Assembly: GCF_024391045.1 (NCBI RefSeq)
Contig: NZ_JANFCZ010000001.1
Coordinates: 186,001 to 250,000 of the forward strand
Source of the DNA: Pseudarthrobacter sulfonivorans
GTDB lineage: Bacteria > Actinomycetota > Actinomycetes > Actinomycetales > Micrococcaceae
Direction of reading: 5' to 3'
DNA: 64,000 bases
Below are positions 35,935 through 45,558 of the stretch, piece by piece. Numbering within the stretch: position 1 is the first letter of the stretch; every line of letters begins with the position of its first letter. The notes under the pieces were generated by a model. It saw only the letters and a list, made by a program, of their open reading frames with translations, did no database searches and was not told the DNA's origin. The position numbers were made by a program, and so were the translations under genes.

Positions 35935-38433
35935 TTACGGGCCGCTTTTCGGGCGGGCCAGTCCGCCGCGCACCCGGGACCAGCATCGCGCAGCGGCTGC
36001 GGCCGTCCGGCTGGCGGCCGTCCGGATCCCGCGGAAGGGAGCTGCCAGGAGCCCGGCCCAGCGGCACAGGACCGATGCCGGGAGCCACGCCGCGCGGAAG
36101 CGCCGTGCGGGTGAGGCGTTGTTCCGCAGGGACTGTTGGACCGCCGGGATGCCCGGTGCAACGTTCTCAGTCGTCTCGGTCGGGGTTGCGGGGCCGCCCG
36201 GCCGGCCGTAGTTCCGGTGTTCGAAGTCGGCGGTCAGTGTGGTGACCGCCTGGTGGGCCTCCTCCTCCATCCCGCCGGGCTCTCCAAGCAGTGCGGAAGC
36301 CCGGAGCCGCGCGGAGTAGGCCCGGGCCGTTTCGCTGGGGTGCGGCGGCAAGCCATAGTCGGTGCCAAGGTCGCGCAGTTCAGCCCACGCCAACGAAACG
36401 GCTGCGTCCGGTTCCGGCCGCTGCAGCCGCCGGGACCGGATGCCCATGCGGACCAGCCGCGGCGTCGCTGCGACGAGGAGCAACCCCAGGAATCCGGCGA
36501 TGCCCGGAAGCCACGGCAGGAGCAGATGGCCGACGTCGTCACTACCGCCGGCACCAGGGAGGGGCGCCGTCGTTGGGCTTGGTGTCGGTACAGGGGCCGT
36601 GGCGTTCGGCAACAGGTCATTGTTACCAAAGACGTCAGGAGCGCCGGGGCTGACCGTTTCAACAGCATAAGAGGGAACCACGCCGCGGGACGGGGTGGGC
36701 TCAAAGGGTACCCAGCCCAATCCCTGGAAGTAGAGTTCCGGCCACGCGTGGGCGTCGCGGGCATCCACTTCATATTCCGGGAGCGGCCCCTGCCCGGCCA
36801 CCGAGACGCTTGCGCCGGTGGCACGGCCCGGCGCGTAGCCGACGGCGATGCGGCTGGGAATCCCCTCCAGCCGGGCCATGACAGCCATGGCCGAGGAGAA
36901 GTGAATGCAATAGCCGCTCTTTTGGGTGAGGAAATCGGCGAGTACCGAAAGTCCGTTTCCGTCGTAGCCGCCCTGGACGGGGGACTGCAGGGAATAGGTG
37001 AACTCTCCCGAGCGCAGGTAATTCTGAATGGCCATCGCCTTGGCGTACGCATTCCCGCCGGCACCGGTCACAGCATCCGCGGTGCGGCTGACGATGTCCG
37101 GCACGCCGCTCGGGACCCTGGTGAATTCAGCCGGGAGTCCGCGCACATCCCGGGATGCCTGCCCGAGCGTGGCGGCAGTCAGTTCCGGCACCGCGGACGC
37201 CACAACATACTGCTGGGCGCGCGTGGTGGTGTTGACTCCCTTGACGGCCAGGGTGGCCGGGTCCCAGGTCCAGGAGCCGTTCAGCCCGCGGATTGCTTCC
37301 GGCGCATACGGCAACGGCAGGTAGGGGCTGGTAAAGGTGCCGGTGTTCACCACGGTCACCTGCTGCCGCTGCGGGACAGCGATGTCATATCCCGGCTGGA
37401 TCTGCCCGGCAACGGGGCGGCGCTCCGCGTCCCGGTCGTCCGGTCCCCAGGTTTCGCCGTCGAAATTGTCCACCGTGACGGACCGCAAGTACAGCGGCTG
37501 GGACGCACTGGTGGCATACGTGATCCGGCCTGTGCCCGCGGGGGTCCGCAGGCTGTTGCCGAGGGTGATCATGGGATTCAGGCCGGTGCCGGCGCCGCCC
37601 CAGGGGTTGAGGCGGGAACCTTGCGGGAAGGTGCCCTGATCGAAGCCGGGAATGGCCAGCGGAACTGTCAGTGTTGCCACCAGGGCCACGACGCCCGTCA
37701 GCACCGCCCGGCGGAGATGTCCCGGTGTCCTCCCGCTGTCCGCCGGGGTCCGTGAATCCGGGACGAACCATTGGCTGAAGGCCAGGATCAGCAGGTAGCC
37801 TGCCGCCGCCGCGCCGAATCCCCACGCCCCCACGCTCTGCGGTTTCACCATCGCAGGAACCACCAGGATGGCGAGCAGGCCGATACCGGTTGTGGCCGGC
37901 ATGCCGAGGGGGACCGCCAACGCATCAATCAGGATGACTGCCAGGCCCAGCACGGCGCAGGTGACCATCACGATCCCCGAGTTCGGGGCCACCGGGGAAC
38001 TCTCGGCGAGGACGGTCTCGCTGGCGCGGCGAATGAACCTGTCCAGTTCGGCCATGGTTGCCCCGGAGGGAATGAAGCCGGCAATACCCGTGCTGCGGAA
38101 GAATGTGAGGGTGAGGATCGCGACCAGGGCTGCGAAGCCGCCCGCTGCCACCAGGAGCGGGTGGGCCCGCAGGGCGCGAAGGGCGGCAAGGGTAAGGCAG
38201 ACTACCCCTACCGTCGTCAGGACGGGCAGGTACCAGGCCCATCCGCGCAGGACACCGTTGAGGGACAACGCCGCCCCGGCCACGGACAGGGCGACCGCGC
38301 CGGCCATGGCCCACGGGTACGCTCCCACCCGGGCCTTGGCGGGCACCGGTCCCCGGGGGCCTGGCGCGGAGGCAGTGCCGTTGCCCGCGGGCCGCGGTTC
38401 ACGCGGGGCACTGCGTTCCGGCGCCAGGGTCAC
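35935..38433 (-). CDS. TgpA-like membrane transglutaminase (DUF3488 + transglutaminase core)
   Basis: 832 residues. About seven N-terminal helices (DUF3488/TgpA_N, residues 40-250) precede a large extracytoplasmic domain. It contains the Cys-His-Asp protease/transglutaminase triad: SGYCIHFSSAMAVM (Cys), DAHAWPELYF (His) and the downstream Asp/Glu region EPTPSRG. One further helix and a cytoplasmic DUF4129-like tail follow. Third gene of MoxR-DUF58-TgpA; its start overlaps the DUF58 stop by 4 bp. This trio is widespread in actinobacteria. A role in envelope protein cross-linking or maturation is suspected, and substrates are unknown. Confidence 0.92.
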   Translation of the reverse strand: MTLAPERSAPREPRPAGNGTASAPGPRGPVPAKARVGAYPWAMAGAVALSVAGAALSLNGVLRGWAWYLPVLTTVGVVCLTLAALRALRAHPLLVAAGGFAALVAILTLTFFRSTGIAGFIPSGATMAELDRFIRRASETVLAESSPVAPNSGIVMVTCAVLGLAVILIDALAVPLGMPATTGIGLLAILVVPAMVKPQSVGAWGFGAAAAGYLLILAFSQWFVPDSRTPADSGRTPGHLRRAVLTGVVALVATLTVPLAIPGFDQGTFPQGSRLNPWGGAGTGLNPMITLGNSLRTPAGTGRITYATSASQPLYLRSVTVDNFDGETWGPDDRDAERRPVAGQIQPGYDIAVPQRQQVTVVNTGTFTSPYLPLPYAPEAIRGLNGSWTWDPATLAVKGVNTTTRAQQYVVASAVPELTAATLGQASRDVRGLPAEFTRVPSGVPDIVSRTADAVTGAGGNAYAKAMAIQNYLRSGEFTYSLQSPVQGGYDGNGLSVLADFLTQKSGYCIHFSSAMAVMARLEGIPSRIAVGYAPGRATGASVSVAGQGPLPEYEVDARDAHAWPELYFQGLGWVPFEPTPSRGVVPSYAVETVSPGAPDVFGNNDLLPNATAPVPTPSPTTAPLPGAGGSDDVGHLLLPWLPGIAGFLGLLLVAATPRLVRMGIRSRRLQRPEPDAAVSLAWAELRDLGTDYGLPPHPSETARAYSARLRASALLGEPGGMEEEAHQAVTTLTADFEHRNYGRPGGPATPTETTENVAPGIPAVQQSLRNNASPARRFRAAWLPASVLCRWAGLLAAPFRGIRTAASRTAAAAARCWSRVRGGLARPKSGP

Positions 38434-39869
38434 CGACCCACCTCCGCTCCGCGGCGGACGTCGGCTGCGGCGGTGGCCGGTGCCGCTCCTTCCTCGTCAA
38501 AGTAACTCCAGGCCACGGGGACGGGAACCGAGGCCTGCACGGCAACGGCCCGCCAGCCGCCCCGGCGCAGTGTTTCCAGCATTTCCTCGGCGTCGTTGGG
38601 CCGGTCGGTCACAATGATGGCGAAGGCATTCGCGCCGTAGCCTGCACCCGGCGCCAGGGCCCGGGCTTCGGCTGGTGAGATCCTGCCGAGGAGCGCGATG
38701 ATGGGCCCCCGCATCCGGTGGGCTGACAGCTTGTCCATCAGGTGGTCATCGAAGACCTCCGGACCGGAGTCGTGGCCGCCGTGCACCTTGGCGGTGTGCG
38801 GTGCCCCGGTGGAGTGCCGTTCCCGTCCGCCGTGGTGCGGTCCGGAGAGTTGGATGGCGGCGAGGCTCTCGGCGATGCTCTGCAGGCCCGCTGCCCCCGA
38901 ATACTCTTCCGCATCCCGCTCCGGCGCGGAGGGGGAGCGGAGGAAGGCCGGCTCGCCACGGGGGTCCAGGAGCCGCAGGGCGTAGTTGCGTTCCGACAGG
39001 TGCGAGCAGATGGACATCGCGGCCACTACCGTCCACTCAAAGGTGCCGCTGCTGGCCATCTCATGGCCGTCCACGGAAACCGTTCCCCCCAAACCGGACC
39101 CCGAGCCGCCCGGAAACGCACCAAACCGCTGATCCAGGATGATGGTGGCTTCCGGTGTCGTCACGGATTCCTCCTGCCGCACCATGAGTTCGCCATGGCG
39201 GGCGGTGGCTGCCCAATGGACCCGCCGCATCGGATCGCCCGGGCGGTATTCACGCGTCATCACGTCGTCGTCGCTGGGATTGGCACGGATCCGGGTGGCG
39301 GTGATGCCGTCGTTGCCGCGGGCGCCCGCCAGCCCCGTGGCGGGAAGTTCGACGGCGGCCGGCGTGACGGTGAGGATCTCGCCGTCGTCGATGGCCTGGC
39401 GATGTAGGGACAGGCCGAACGGATCAGTAAACTCCGCAGTCACCGGACCGATCAGGTACTGCCCGCGTTTGCTGGCCTGCAGGCGGTATTCGTACCTGCT
39501 GATCCCGCCCGTGGCTGACCGTGCAGGAAAGCGAAAGGCCGGCGACGTACCGAAACGCGGGGGCAGTTTCTCTTCCATGATGGCCCGGCCGCCGCCCGAA
39601 CCGCTGCGGGCTACGGCAAGCCGGACAGTGGTGGCGGCGGCGGTCTCCACGGGGGAGGGCTGGAATTCCCGGTACACCTGGAAGCGTGGCTTCACCAGCC
39701 TGATCCCCGCCAGGGAAACAAGCGGCAGGACGATGAGGAGCACGCTCAGGCTTAGGAGGTCCCGGCGGCCCATGATCTGCGCCGCCGCCAGCGAAAGAGC
39801 ACCTGCAGCCAAAAGCCCCCACCCGCGTTGGCTGAAGAGATGCCGGGGAAACCGGTCAAGCAGCGCCAT
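38430..39869 (-). CDS. DUF58 domain membrane protein
   Basis: 479 residues. Two N-terminal helices (about 12-55), then a domain ending in the DUF58 signature: REYRPGDPMRRVHWAATARHGELMVRQEE (split across the conserved RPGDxxxxxHW core), and a vWA-like portion. DUF58 proteins are chaperone or adaptor partners of MoxR ATPases. It is 14 bp downstream of the moxR gene and overlaps the transglutaminase start, so the three proteins are made together and probably form a membrane complex. Confidence 0.92.
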   Translation of the reverse strand: MALLDRFPRHLFSQRGWGLLAAGALSLAAAQIMGRRDLLSLSVLLIVLPLVSLAGIRLVKPRFQVYREFQPSPVETAAATTVRLAVARSGSGGGRAIMEEKLPPRFGTSPAFRFPARSATGGISRYEYRLQASKRGQYLIGPVTAEFTDPFGLSLHRQAIDDGEILTVTPAAVELPATGLAGARGNDGITATRIRANPSDDDVMTREYRPGDPMRRVHWAATARHGELMVRQEESVTTPEATIILDQRFGAFPGGSGSGLGGTVSVDGHEMASSGTFEWTVVAAMSICSHLSERNYALRLLDPRGEPAFLRSPSAPERDAEEYSGAAGLQSIAESLAAIQLSGPHHGGRERHSTGAPHTAKVHGGHDSGPEVFDDHLMDKLSAHRMRGPIIALLGRISPAEARALAPGAGYGANAFAIIVTDRPNDAEEMLETLRRGGWRAVAVQASVPVPVAWSYFDEEGAAPATAAADVRRGAEVGR

Positions 39870-39882
39870 GGGAATGCCCTGC

Positions 39883-40992
39883 CTAGTGGTTCCGCCGCAA
39901 CCCGGCCGGCGGGACCGAAGACCGGGCCGGACTGTTTCCAGGATCCTGGCTTACGGGTAGCCGGGACAGGATTCCCTGGATCACGCTCTGCGGTGTTTCA
40001 CCGGCGCCCGCAGCTTTGCGGTCCACGATGATGCGGTGGGCCAGGACGGACTCCGCCACGTCCACGACGTCGTCAGGCAGGACGAAGTCACGCCCGTCCA
40101 GGGCCGCCGTGGCTTTGGCAGCCCGGAGCAGCTGGAGCATTGAGCGCGGGCTCGCACCCAGCCGGAGCAGGGGACTCTCGCGCGTGGCCCGTCCCACGGA
40201 GACCGTATATTCCTTCACCGCCTGGGAGACGTAGACCTGCTGGACCGTGGCGATCATTGCCGCGACCTCCGCGGCGGTGACCACGGCTGACAACTTCGCC
40301 AGCGGTGAGGTTGCCTGATGGGTCTCCAGCATTTCGATCTCGGAGTCCTTGTCCGGATAGCCCATGGAGATGCGTGCCATGAACCTGTCGCGCTGGGCCT
40401 CGGGAAGGGGATAGGTCCCCTCCATTTCGATGGGGTTCTGCGTCGCCACCACCATGAAGGGCTCATCGAGCTTGTAGGAATCCCCATCCACGGTGACCTG
40501 GTGCTCCTCCATGCACTCCAGCAGTGCGGACTGGGTCTTGGCGGAGGCGCGGTTGATCTCATCGCCGATGACGATGTTGGCGAAGACGGCCCCGGGCCGG
40601 AATTCGAACTGGCGCGTTGACTGGTTATAGATGGAAACGCCGGTCACGTCCGAGGGCAGCAGGTCCGGGGTGAACTGGATCCGGCTCACCGTGCAGTCGA
40701 TGGTCCGGGCCAGGCTCTTTGCCAGCAGTGTCTTCCCCACGCCGGGCACGTCTTCAAGCAGAAGGTGGCCCTGGGCCAGGAGTACCGTCAGGGCCAGCCT
40801 GGCGGCATCGGATTTGCCATCGATCACTGTGTTGATGGAGTCCAGGATGCGGCGGCTGGCGGCATGGAATTCCGCGGCGTCCATGGCGGCTGTCCGGCGG
40901 CCGTTGAGGTGTCCCACCTGCGCCGGGACCGCAGTGAAGTTCCTGCCGGCAGGGGTGACGTCGTTGACGGCGGTGCGGCGGTGGGGGTCCAT
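39883..40992 (-). CDS. MoxR-family AAA+ ATPase
   Basis: 369 residues. Walker A GVGKTLLAKSLA, Walker B-type VIGDEINRASAKTQSALLE, sensor 1 ATQNPIEMEGTYPLPEAQRDRF, and the C-terminal lid with SPRSMLQLLRAAKA. MoxR ATPases remodel or assist assembly of partner complexes, here most likely the DUF58-transglutaminase pair. ATG 40992 has AAAGG 6 nt upstream, and the earlier in-frame sequence lacks coding character. First gene of the operon, divergent from tatD. Confidence 0.95.
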   Translation of the reverse strand: MDPHRRTAVNDVTPAGRNFTAVPAQVGHLNGRRTAAMDAAEFHAASRRILDSINTVIDGKSDAARLALTVLLAQGHLLLEDVPGVGKTLLAKSLARTIDCTVSRIQFTPDLLPSDVTGVSIYNQSTRQFEFRPGAVFANIVIGDEINRASAKTQSALLECMEEHQVTVDGDSYKLDEPFMVVATQNPIEMEGTYPLPEAQRDRFMARISMGYPDKDSEIEMLETHQATSPLAKLSAVVTAAEVAAMIATVQQVYVSQAVKEYTVSVGRATRESPLLRLGASPRSMLQLLRAAKATAALDGRDFVLPDDVVDVAESVLAHRIIVDRKAAGAGETPQSVIQGILSRLPVSQDPGNSPARSSVPPAGLRRNH

Positions 40993-41157
40993 CTGCAACC
41001 TTTCAGCCCGGGGATCACCTGGGACGGGACAGTCGGCCTGCCTGCGCCCGGCGGTGGGCGTTCGCATCTGTTTGGTACCAGACTACTAAGACAACTGACG
41101 GTCTAGGCAGACAGTTCCTTGAATTCTGCGGGCAGCCGCCAGCGCTAGGGTGGATGG

Positions 41158-42063
41158 ATGTGCAATTCGCCGATTCCCGCCGCTTACCGGGTGGCCCGGG
41201 CCGATGCTCCGGCCGGTCCCGGCCAGCAGAAGCGCCCCGACTACCCGCCGGCCCCCGAACCGTTGCCGGTCCCCGTGATGGACAACCATACGCACTTCGA
41301 TTTCCCCGATGGCGAGAGCCCGGTAGCCATTGCCGCAGCATTGGATGCAGCCGAAGCCGTCGGCGTCCAGGGCGCCGTCCAGGTGGGTACGGACCTGGAG
41401 TCCTCCCGGTTCACCGTCCAGTCCGTTGACCAGGACAGCCGGTTGCTGGGGGCGGTGGCGCTTCATCCGAACGATGCCCCGGCCTACGCCATGCGCGGCG
41501 AGCTGGAGGAAGCTCTGGCTGAGATTGAACGGCTGGCCGCCCATCCCCGGATCCGGGCCATCGGGGAGACCGGCCTGGACTTCTTCCGCACCGAGGGGGA
41601 GGGGCTGGCGCATCAGCGCTATTCGTTCCGCCGGCACATCGATATTGCCAAGCGACTGGACTTGACCCTCCAGATCCATGACCGGGACGCGCACGACGAC
41701 GTTGTGCAGGTCCTCCGCGAAGAGGGGGCCCCGGAGCGGGTTGTGTTTCACTGCTTCTCCGGTGATGCGGAGCTGGCCAGGATCTGCAACGAGGCGGGCT
41801 GGAACATGTCCTTCGCGGGGACGCTGACGTTTAAGAACGCCGCCAACCTGCGGGCCGCGCTCGCGGTGGCGGATCCGGACCTTGTGCTGGTGGAAACCGA
41901 CGCTCCGTTCCTGACACCCCACCCGCACCGGGGCCGCCCCAACGCCAGTTACATGGTGCCTTACACCGTCCGTGCCATGGCCGAATTGACAGGGACAGAC
42001 CTCGCCGCGCTCTGCGCGAAGATCGGCGAAAATACCGTGCGGGCATACGGTTCCTGGGCTTAA
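41158..42063 (+). CDS. TatD-family metal-dependent hydrolase / DNase
   Basis: 301 residues. The metal ligands of the TIM-barrel amidohydrolase fold are visible: DNHTHFD (HxH), GETGLDFFR (Glu), the QIHDRDAHDD histidines, VFHCFSG and the ETDAPFLTP Asp. Family members are 3'-5' DNases or DNA-repair and turnover nucleases. The N-terminal 38 residues before VPVMDNHTH are a Pro-rich extension. It precedes rpfB and rsmA, an order conserved in actinobacteria (the metG-tatD-rpfB-ksgA-ispE cluster of mycobacteria). Confidence 0.93.
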   Translation: MCNSPIPAAYRVARADAPAGPGQQKRPDYPPAPEPLPVPVMDNHTHFDFPDGESPVAIAAALDAAEAVGVQGAVQVGTDLESSRFTVQSVDQDSRLLGAVALHPNDAPAYAMRGELEEALAEIERLAAHPRIRAIGETGLDFFRTEGEGLAHQRYSFRRHIDIAKRLDLTLQIHDRDAHDDVVQVLREEGAPERVVFHCFSGDAELARICNEAGWNMSFAGTLTFKNAANLRAALAVADPDLVLVETDAPFLTPHPHRGRPNASYMVPYTVRAMAELTGTDLAALCAKIGENTVRAYGSWA

Positions 42064-42089
42064 ATCCACCCGCGTTCCCGCCGCCCCCG

Positions 42090-42106
42090 CACATACTAAG
42101 TATGTG
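42090..42106. promoter_or_regulatory. 17-bp palindrome upstream of rpfB
   Basis: CACATACT (42090-42097), A, AGTATGTG (42099-42106): perfect 8-bp arms, AT-rich, in the 190-bp gap before rpfB. It looks like an operator rather than a terminator. The regulator is unknown. Confidence 0.5.
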
Positions 42107-42254
42107 AATTTCTTGGCCGCTTTATAACGCTACGGTTACAGTGGAGAATTATTAGCCGGGGTCGGGGAAGGCCTTCGGATAATTTCACTTCACTCGCAGA
42201 AGTCCAGGCACGTCTCTGATGCTGCCTGCCCCGAGAGGGAAGTGTGGCGGCGCA

Positions 42255-43502
42255 ATGATGCCCGGAGCTGTCCCCAAGGGCCTGCGCCGGCTATTTTACT
42301 GCGTTTTTCCCCGTGCCCGGATGGATCTAAAGTTACGGGCAATCGTGGTCAAGCTCTTCACAACGGACGGCAAGTTCAGTTTTATCAAGATTGGCACCCA
42401 ACTCGTGGTGCTCTGCGCGCTGGTGGTAGGCCTCGTCGCCTTCGTCGGAAATAACAAAACCGTTACCCTGAACGTCGACGGGAAAGTGACTTCGCTCCAG
42501 TCCTTCGGTGGCACGGTTGGCCAGGTAGTGAAAAGCGCAAACGTGGAACTGAAGCCGGCTGACCGCGTCTCGCCCTCGGCGGACGCGAAAGTGGAGAACG
42601 GCACTGTTATCAACGTCAACATGGCCAAAGCCGTGAAGGTCAGCCTGGACGGCGCGGAGAAGACCGTCAGCACCACCGCACCGGATGTCGATGGCCTCGT
42701 CACCGAGCTCGGTGTCTCCAGCGCCTCGTCGGTTTCGGTGCCCAAGGAAGCCCAGCTCGCAGTGGCAGGCTCCTTTGTTTCCATCTCCACCCCCAAAACC
42801 GTCAGCATCGTCGCCGACGGCAAGGTCTCCACGGCCACCACGACGGCGGGAACCGTCGCCCAGGTGCTCGATGATGCCGGCGTCACCCTCGGCGTCGATG
42901 ACCGCACGTCGCAGCCCGGCAACGCGCACGTCGTGAACAACATGGTGGTCAAGGTCTCCCGCGTGGACACCAGCCAGACGGCCGCCACCACCGAGGACGT
43001 GGCCTTCGACAGCATGAGCACCGAAAGCGCCGACCTTTTCAAGGGCGAAAAGAAAGTCACGCAGGCCGGCGTCGCCGGCAAGGTCGACAAGACCTTCAAA
43101 CTGGTCATGGTGGACGGCCGGGAAGCTTCCCGGACGCTGGTCTCCGAGGCCGTCTCGGTCCAGCCTGTGACGGAAAAGGTCACCGTGGGCACCAAGCCCA
43201 AGCCGGCGGCAGCAGCAGCGGCCGGCGCCAACACCGGCGCAGCGGCCCCGGCCATGATGAACGAGGCCATGTGGGACAAGATCGCGCAGTGCGAGGCCGG
43301 CGGTAACTGGTCCACCAACACGGGCAACGGGTACTACGGCGGCCTCCAGTTCGATGTCCGGACCTGGATCGGTTCCGGCGGCGGCGCGTACGCACCGAAT
43401 GCCAGCCTCGCCACCAAGGCGCAGCAGATCGACATCGCCAACAAGGTCTACGCACAGCGCGGCCTGCAGCCCTGGGGCTGTGGCTGGGCCGCTTCAAGCT
43501 AG
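42255..43502 (+). CDS. rpfB: Resuscitation-promoting factor B-type muralytic protein
   Basis: About 415 residues. A signal anchor (FIKIGTQLVVLCALVVGLVA) is followed by three DUF348 units, a G5-type domain (VTQAGVAGKVDKTFKLVMVDG), an Ala/Gly linker, and the C-terminal Rpf lysozyme/transglycosylase-like domain MWDKIAQCEAGGNWS with the catalytic E347 and conserved Cys pair. Cleaves peptidoglycan to promote growth resumption. The order with tatD, rsmA and ispE matches mycobacterial rpfB. The start is uncertain: ATG 42255 follows GAGGGAAG; ATGs at 42219 and 42321 are alternatives. A palindrome lies upstream and a long hairpin downstream. Confidence 0.93.
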   Translation: MMPGAVPKGLRRLFYCVFPRARMDLKLRAIVVKLFTTDGKFSFIKIGTQLVVLCALVVGLVAFVGNNKTVTLNVDGKVTSLQSFGGTVGQVVKSANVELKPADRVSPSADAKVENGTVINVNMAKAVKVSLDGAEKTVSTTAPDVDGLVTELGVSSASSVSVPKEAQLAVAGSFVSISTPKTVSIVADGKVSTATTTAGTVAQVLDDAGVTLGVDDRTSQPGNAHVVNNMVVKVSRVDTSQTAATTEDVAFDSMSTESADLFKGEKKVTQAGVAGKVDKTFKLVMVDGREASRTLVSEAVSVQPVTEKVTVGTKPKPAAAAAAGANTGAAAPAMMNEAMWDKIAQCEAGGNWSTNTGNGYYGGLQFDVRTWIGSGGGAYAPNASLATKAQQIDIANKVYAQRGLQPWGCGWAASS

Positions 43503-43561
43503 GCACCGTTCAAACACCTGTGCCGGCGGCAGCTGACCACAGCCGCCAGCGAGACAGGCAT

Positions 43562-43598
43562 CAGTGGCCGGTCCCGGGAAACCCGGGGCCGGCCACTG
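43562..43598 (+). terminator. rpfB terminator hairpin
   Basis: 17-bp stem (43562-43578 with 43582-43598), one G·U pair, 3-nt AAA loop, 60 nt past the rpfB stop. No U-tract, but very stable. Confidence 0.65.
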
Positions 43599-43687
43599 CC
43601 GTTAACCCGGATCGGAGAACGCCCGGACCATCCGGGAACGCGGCGAAGCGGGCGGTGCGCTGATGGCCGCCGGGATAGGATACCTAC

Positions 43688-44560
43688 GTGACTGAACCGA
43701 CTGCCGCTGCGCCCGCACCCCTCTTCGGTGCCTCCGACATCCGCCGGCTGGCAGACGAAATCGGCATCCGGCCCACCAAGACCCTTGGCCAGAACTTCGT
43801 CATTGACGGCAACACCATCCGCCGCATTGTGTCCGTGGCCAGCATCGGGTCGGAGGAGACCGTACTGGAAGTCGGCCCGGGCCTCGGTTCGCTCACGCTG
43901 GGCCTGCTGGACGCCGCGAAGGCCGTGGTCGCCGTCGAAATTGATCCGGTCCTCGCCGCGAAACTCCCGGAAACCGTGCGGACCTGGCGGCCCGGGGCGG
44001 GGGGCTCCTTCCACCTTGTCCAGGCCGACGCGATGAAGGTCACGTCCCTGCCCGTTCAACCCACCGCCCTTGTGGCGAACCTTCCGTACAACGTGGCCGT
44101 GCCGGTGGTCCTGCACCTGCTCCAGCACTTCCCGAGCCTGCAGCACGGACTGGTGATGGTCCAGGATGAAGTGGCGGACAGGCTGGCCGCCGGGCCCGGT
44201 TCGAAGACGTACGGAGTGCCGTCCGTCAAAGCCGCCTGGTACAGCAGCATGCGCAAAGCCGGGGTGATCGGCATGAACGTGTTCTGGCCCGCTCCGAAGA
44301 TCCACTCCGGCCTCGTGGCGTTTACCCGGCGGGAAGCGCCCGTCACAACAGCCACCCGCGAGCAGGTTTTCGCCGTGATTGACGCCGCGTTCGCCCAGCG
44401 CCGCAAGACCCTGCGGGCGGCCCTGGCGGGCTGGGCGGGCGGTGCGGCAGAAGCCGAACGCTGCCTGGTGGCCGCCGGCGTGGACCCCACAGCGCGGGGC
44501 GAAGTCATCGACATCAACGCCTTCGCACGGATTGCCGAAGCCCGCGGGGCCACGGCGTGA
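43688..44560 (+). CDS. rsmA: 16S rRNA (adenine-1518/1519-N6)-dimethyltransferase
   Basis: KsgA: dimethylates two adjacent adenines in the 3' hairpin of 16S rRNA late in small-subunit assembly; loss gives kasugamycin resistance. 290 residues. Motifs: [19 protein letters not shown] (SAM site), VAVEID, and the catalytic NLPYNVAVP. The start is a GTG. The stop overlaps the ispE GTG by 4 bp. Confidence 0.97.
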   Translation: MTEPTAAAPAPLFGASDIRRLADEIGIRPTKTLGQNFVIDGNTIRRIVSVASIGSEETVLEVGPGLGSLTLGLLDAAKAVVAVEIDPVLAAKLPETVRTWRPGAGGSFHLVQADAMKVTSLPVQPTALVANLPYNVAVPVVLHLLQHFPSLQHGLVMVQDEVADRLAAGPGSKTYGVPSVKAAWYSSMRKAGVIGMNVFWPAPKIHSGLVAFTRREAPVTTATREQVFAVIDAAFAQRRKTLRAALAGWAGGAAEAERCLVAAGVDPTARGEVIDINAFARIAEARGATA

Positions 44561-45519
44561 ATGCCCTGGCCGGGCGGTTCCCTGCGCGGACAGTGCGGGT
44601 GAAGGCGCCGGGAAAAGTCAACGTTTCCCTGGACGTAGGGCCGCTGCGCGCGGACGGCTACCATTCGGTCGCCAGCGTCTACCTGGCGGTCTCCCTCTAT
44701 GAGGAGGTCGCGGCCACCAGCACGCAAACGCCCGGCATCACCGTCAGCATCAGTCCGGCGAGCACCCTGGACCTGGACGGGGTGGACATCCCGCTGGATG
44801 AAAACAACCTGGCCTACAAGGCCGCCGCCATGATGGCCGATGTGTCGGAGCACGCCACCGGCGTGCATCTGGAGATCACCAAGCGTGTCCCGGTGGCCGG
44901 CGGCATGGGCGGCGGCTCGGCCGACGCCGCCGCCACCCTCCTCGCCTGTGACGCCCTGTGGAACAGCGGGCTGTCAAAGGACGAGCTGGCACACATCGCC
45001 GCCGACCTGGGCGCCGACGTCCCCTTTTCGCTGCTCGGCGGCACCGCCGTCGGGCTCGGCGTGGGCGACGAACTCTCACCGGCACTGGTCAGGGCACAGA
45101 CGGACTGGGTCCTGGTGGCGGCGGATTACGGATTGCCCACGCCGGAGGTCTTCCGCACCCTGGACCGGCTCCGGGCAGCCGAAAGCCTCGATGCCGCCGA
45201 GCCGACCGCCGTGGATCCCCAGGTCCTGCAGGCACTGCGCGGCGGGGACGCGGACGCCCTGAGCAGGGTCCTGGTCAACGACCTCCAGCGGGCCTCCATT
45301 GAACTGGCCCCTGGACTCCGCGCTACGCTGGGACGTGGCGAAGCGCTCGGTGCCCTCGCCGGGATCGTCTCCGGCTCCGGACCCACCGTGGCACTCCTGA
45401 CCCGCAATCCCGCCGCCGCCGAAAGCCTCGCCGAGGACCTTCGGCATTACGGGCTCACGGCATTCCCTGTCCACGGGCCCGTCCATGGCGCCCGCATCAT
45501 CTCCGATACCCTCCTCTAA
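44557..45519 (+). CDS. ispE: 4-diphosphocytidyl-2-C-methyl-D-erythritol kinase
   Basis: GHMP kinase of the non-mevalonate isoprenoid pathway. 320 residues. [21 protein letters not shown] at the N-terminus, the ATP loop [18 protein letters not shown], and the C-terminal GSGPTVALL are diagnostic. It starts with GTG overlapping rsmA (GTGA), so it is translated by coupling. Product flux ends in undecaprenyl phosphate, required by the wall genes in this window. Confidence 0.97.
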   Translation: MNALAGRFPARTVRVKAPGKVNVSLDVGPLRADGYHSVASVYLAVSLYEEVAATSTQTPGITVSISPASTLDLDGVDIPLDENNLAYKAAAMMADVSEHATGVHLEITKRVPVAGGMGGGSADAAATLLACDALWNSGLSKDELAHIAADLGADVPFSLLGGTAVGLGVGDELSPALVRAQTDWVLVAADYGLPTPEVFRTLDRLRAAESLDAAEPTAVDPQVLQALRGGDADALSRVLVNDLQRASIELAPGLRATLGRGEALGALAGIVSGSGPTVALLTRNPAAAESLAEDLRHYGLTAFPVHGPVHGARIISDTLL

Positions 45520-45558
45520 GCTCCCAACCCTTTACCCCGCAGCAGAAAGCAGTCCCCT

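Noticed and set aside
42064..42254. c-di-AMP (ydaO) riboswitch before rpfB
   Set aside because: Such switches precede some actinobacterial rpf genes, but I could not find the conserved ydaO core segments or the two-fold helical arrangement here.
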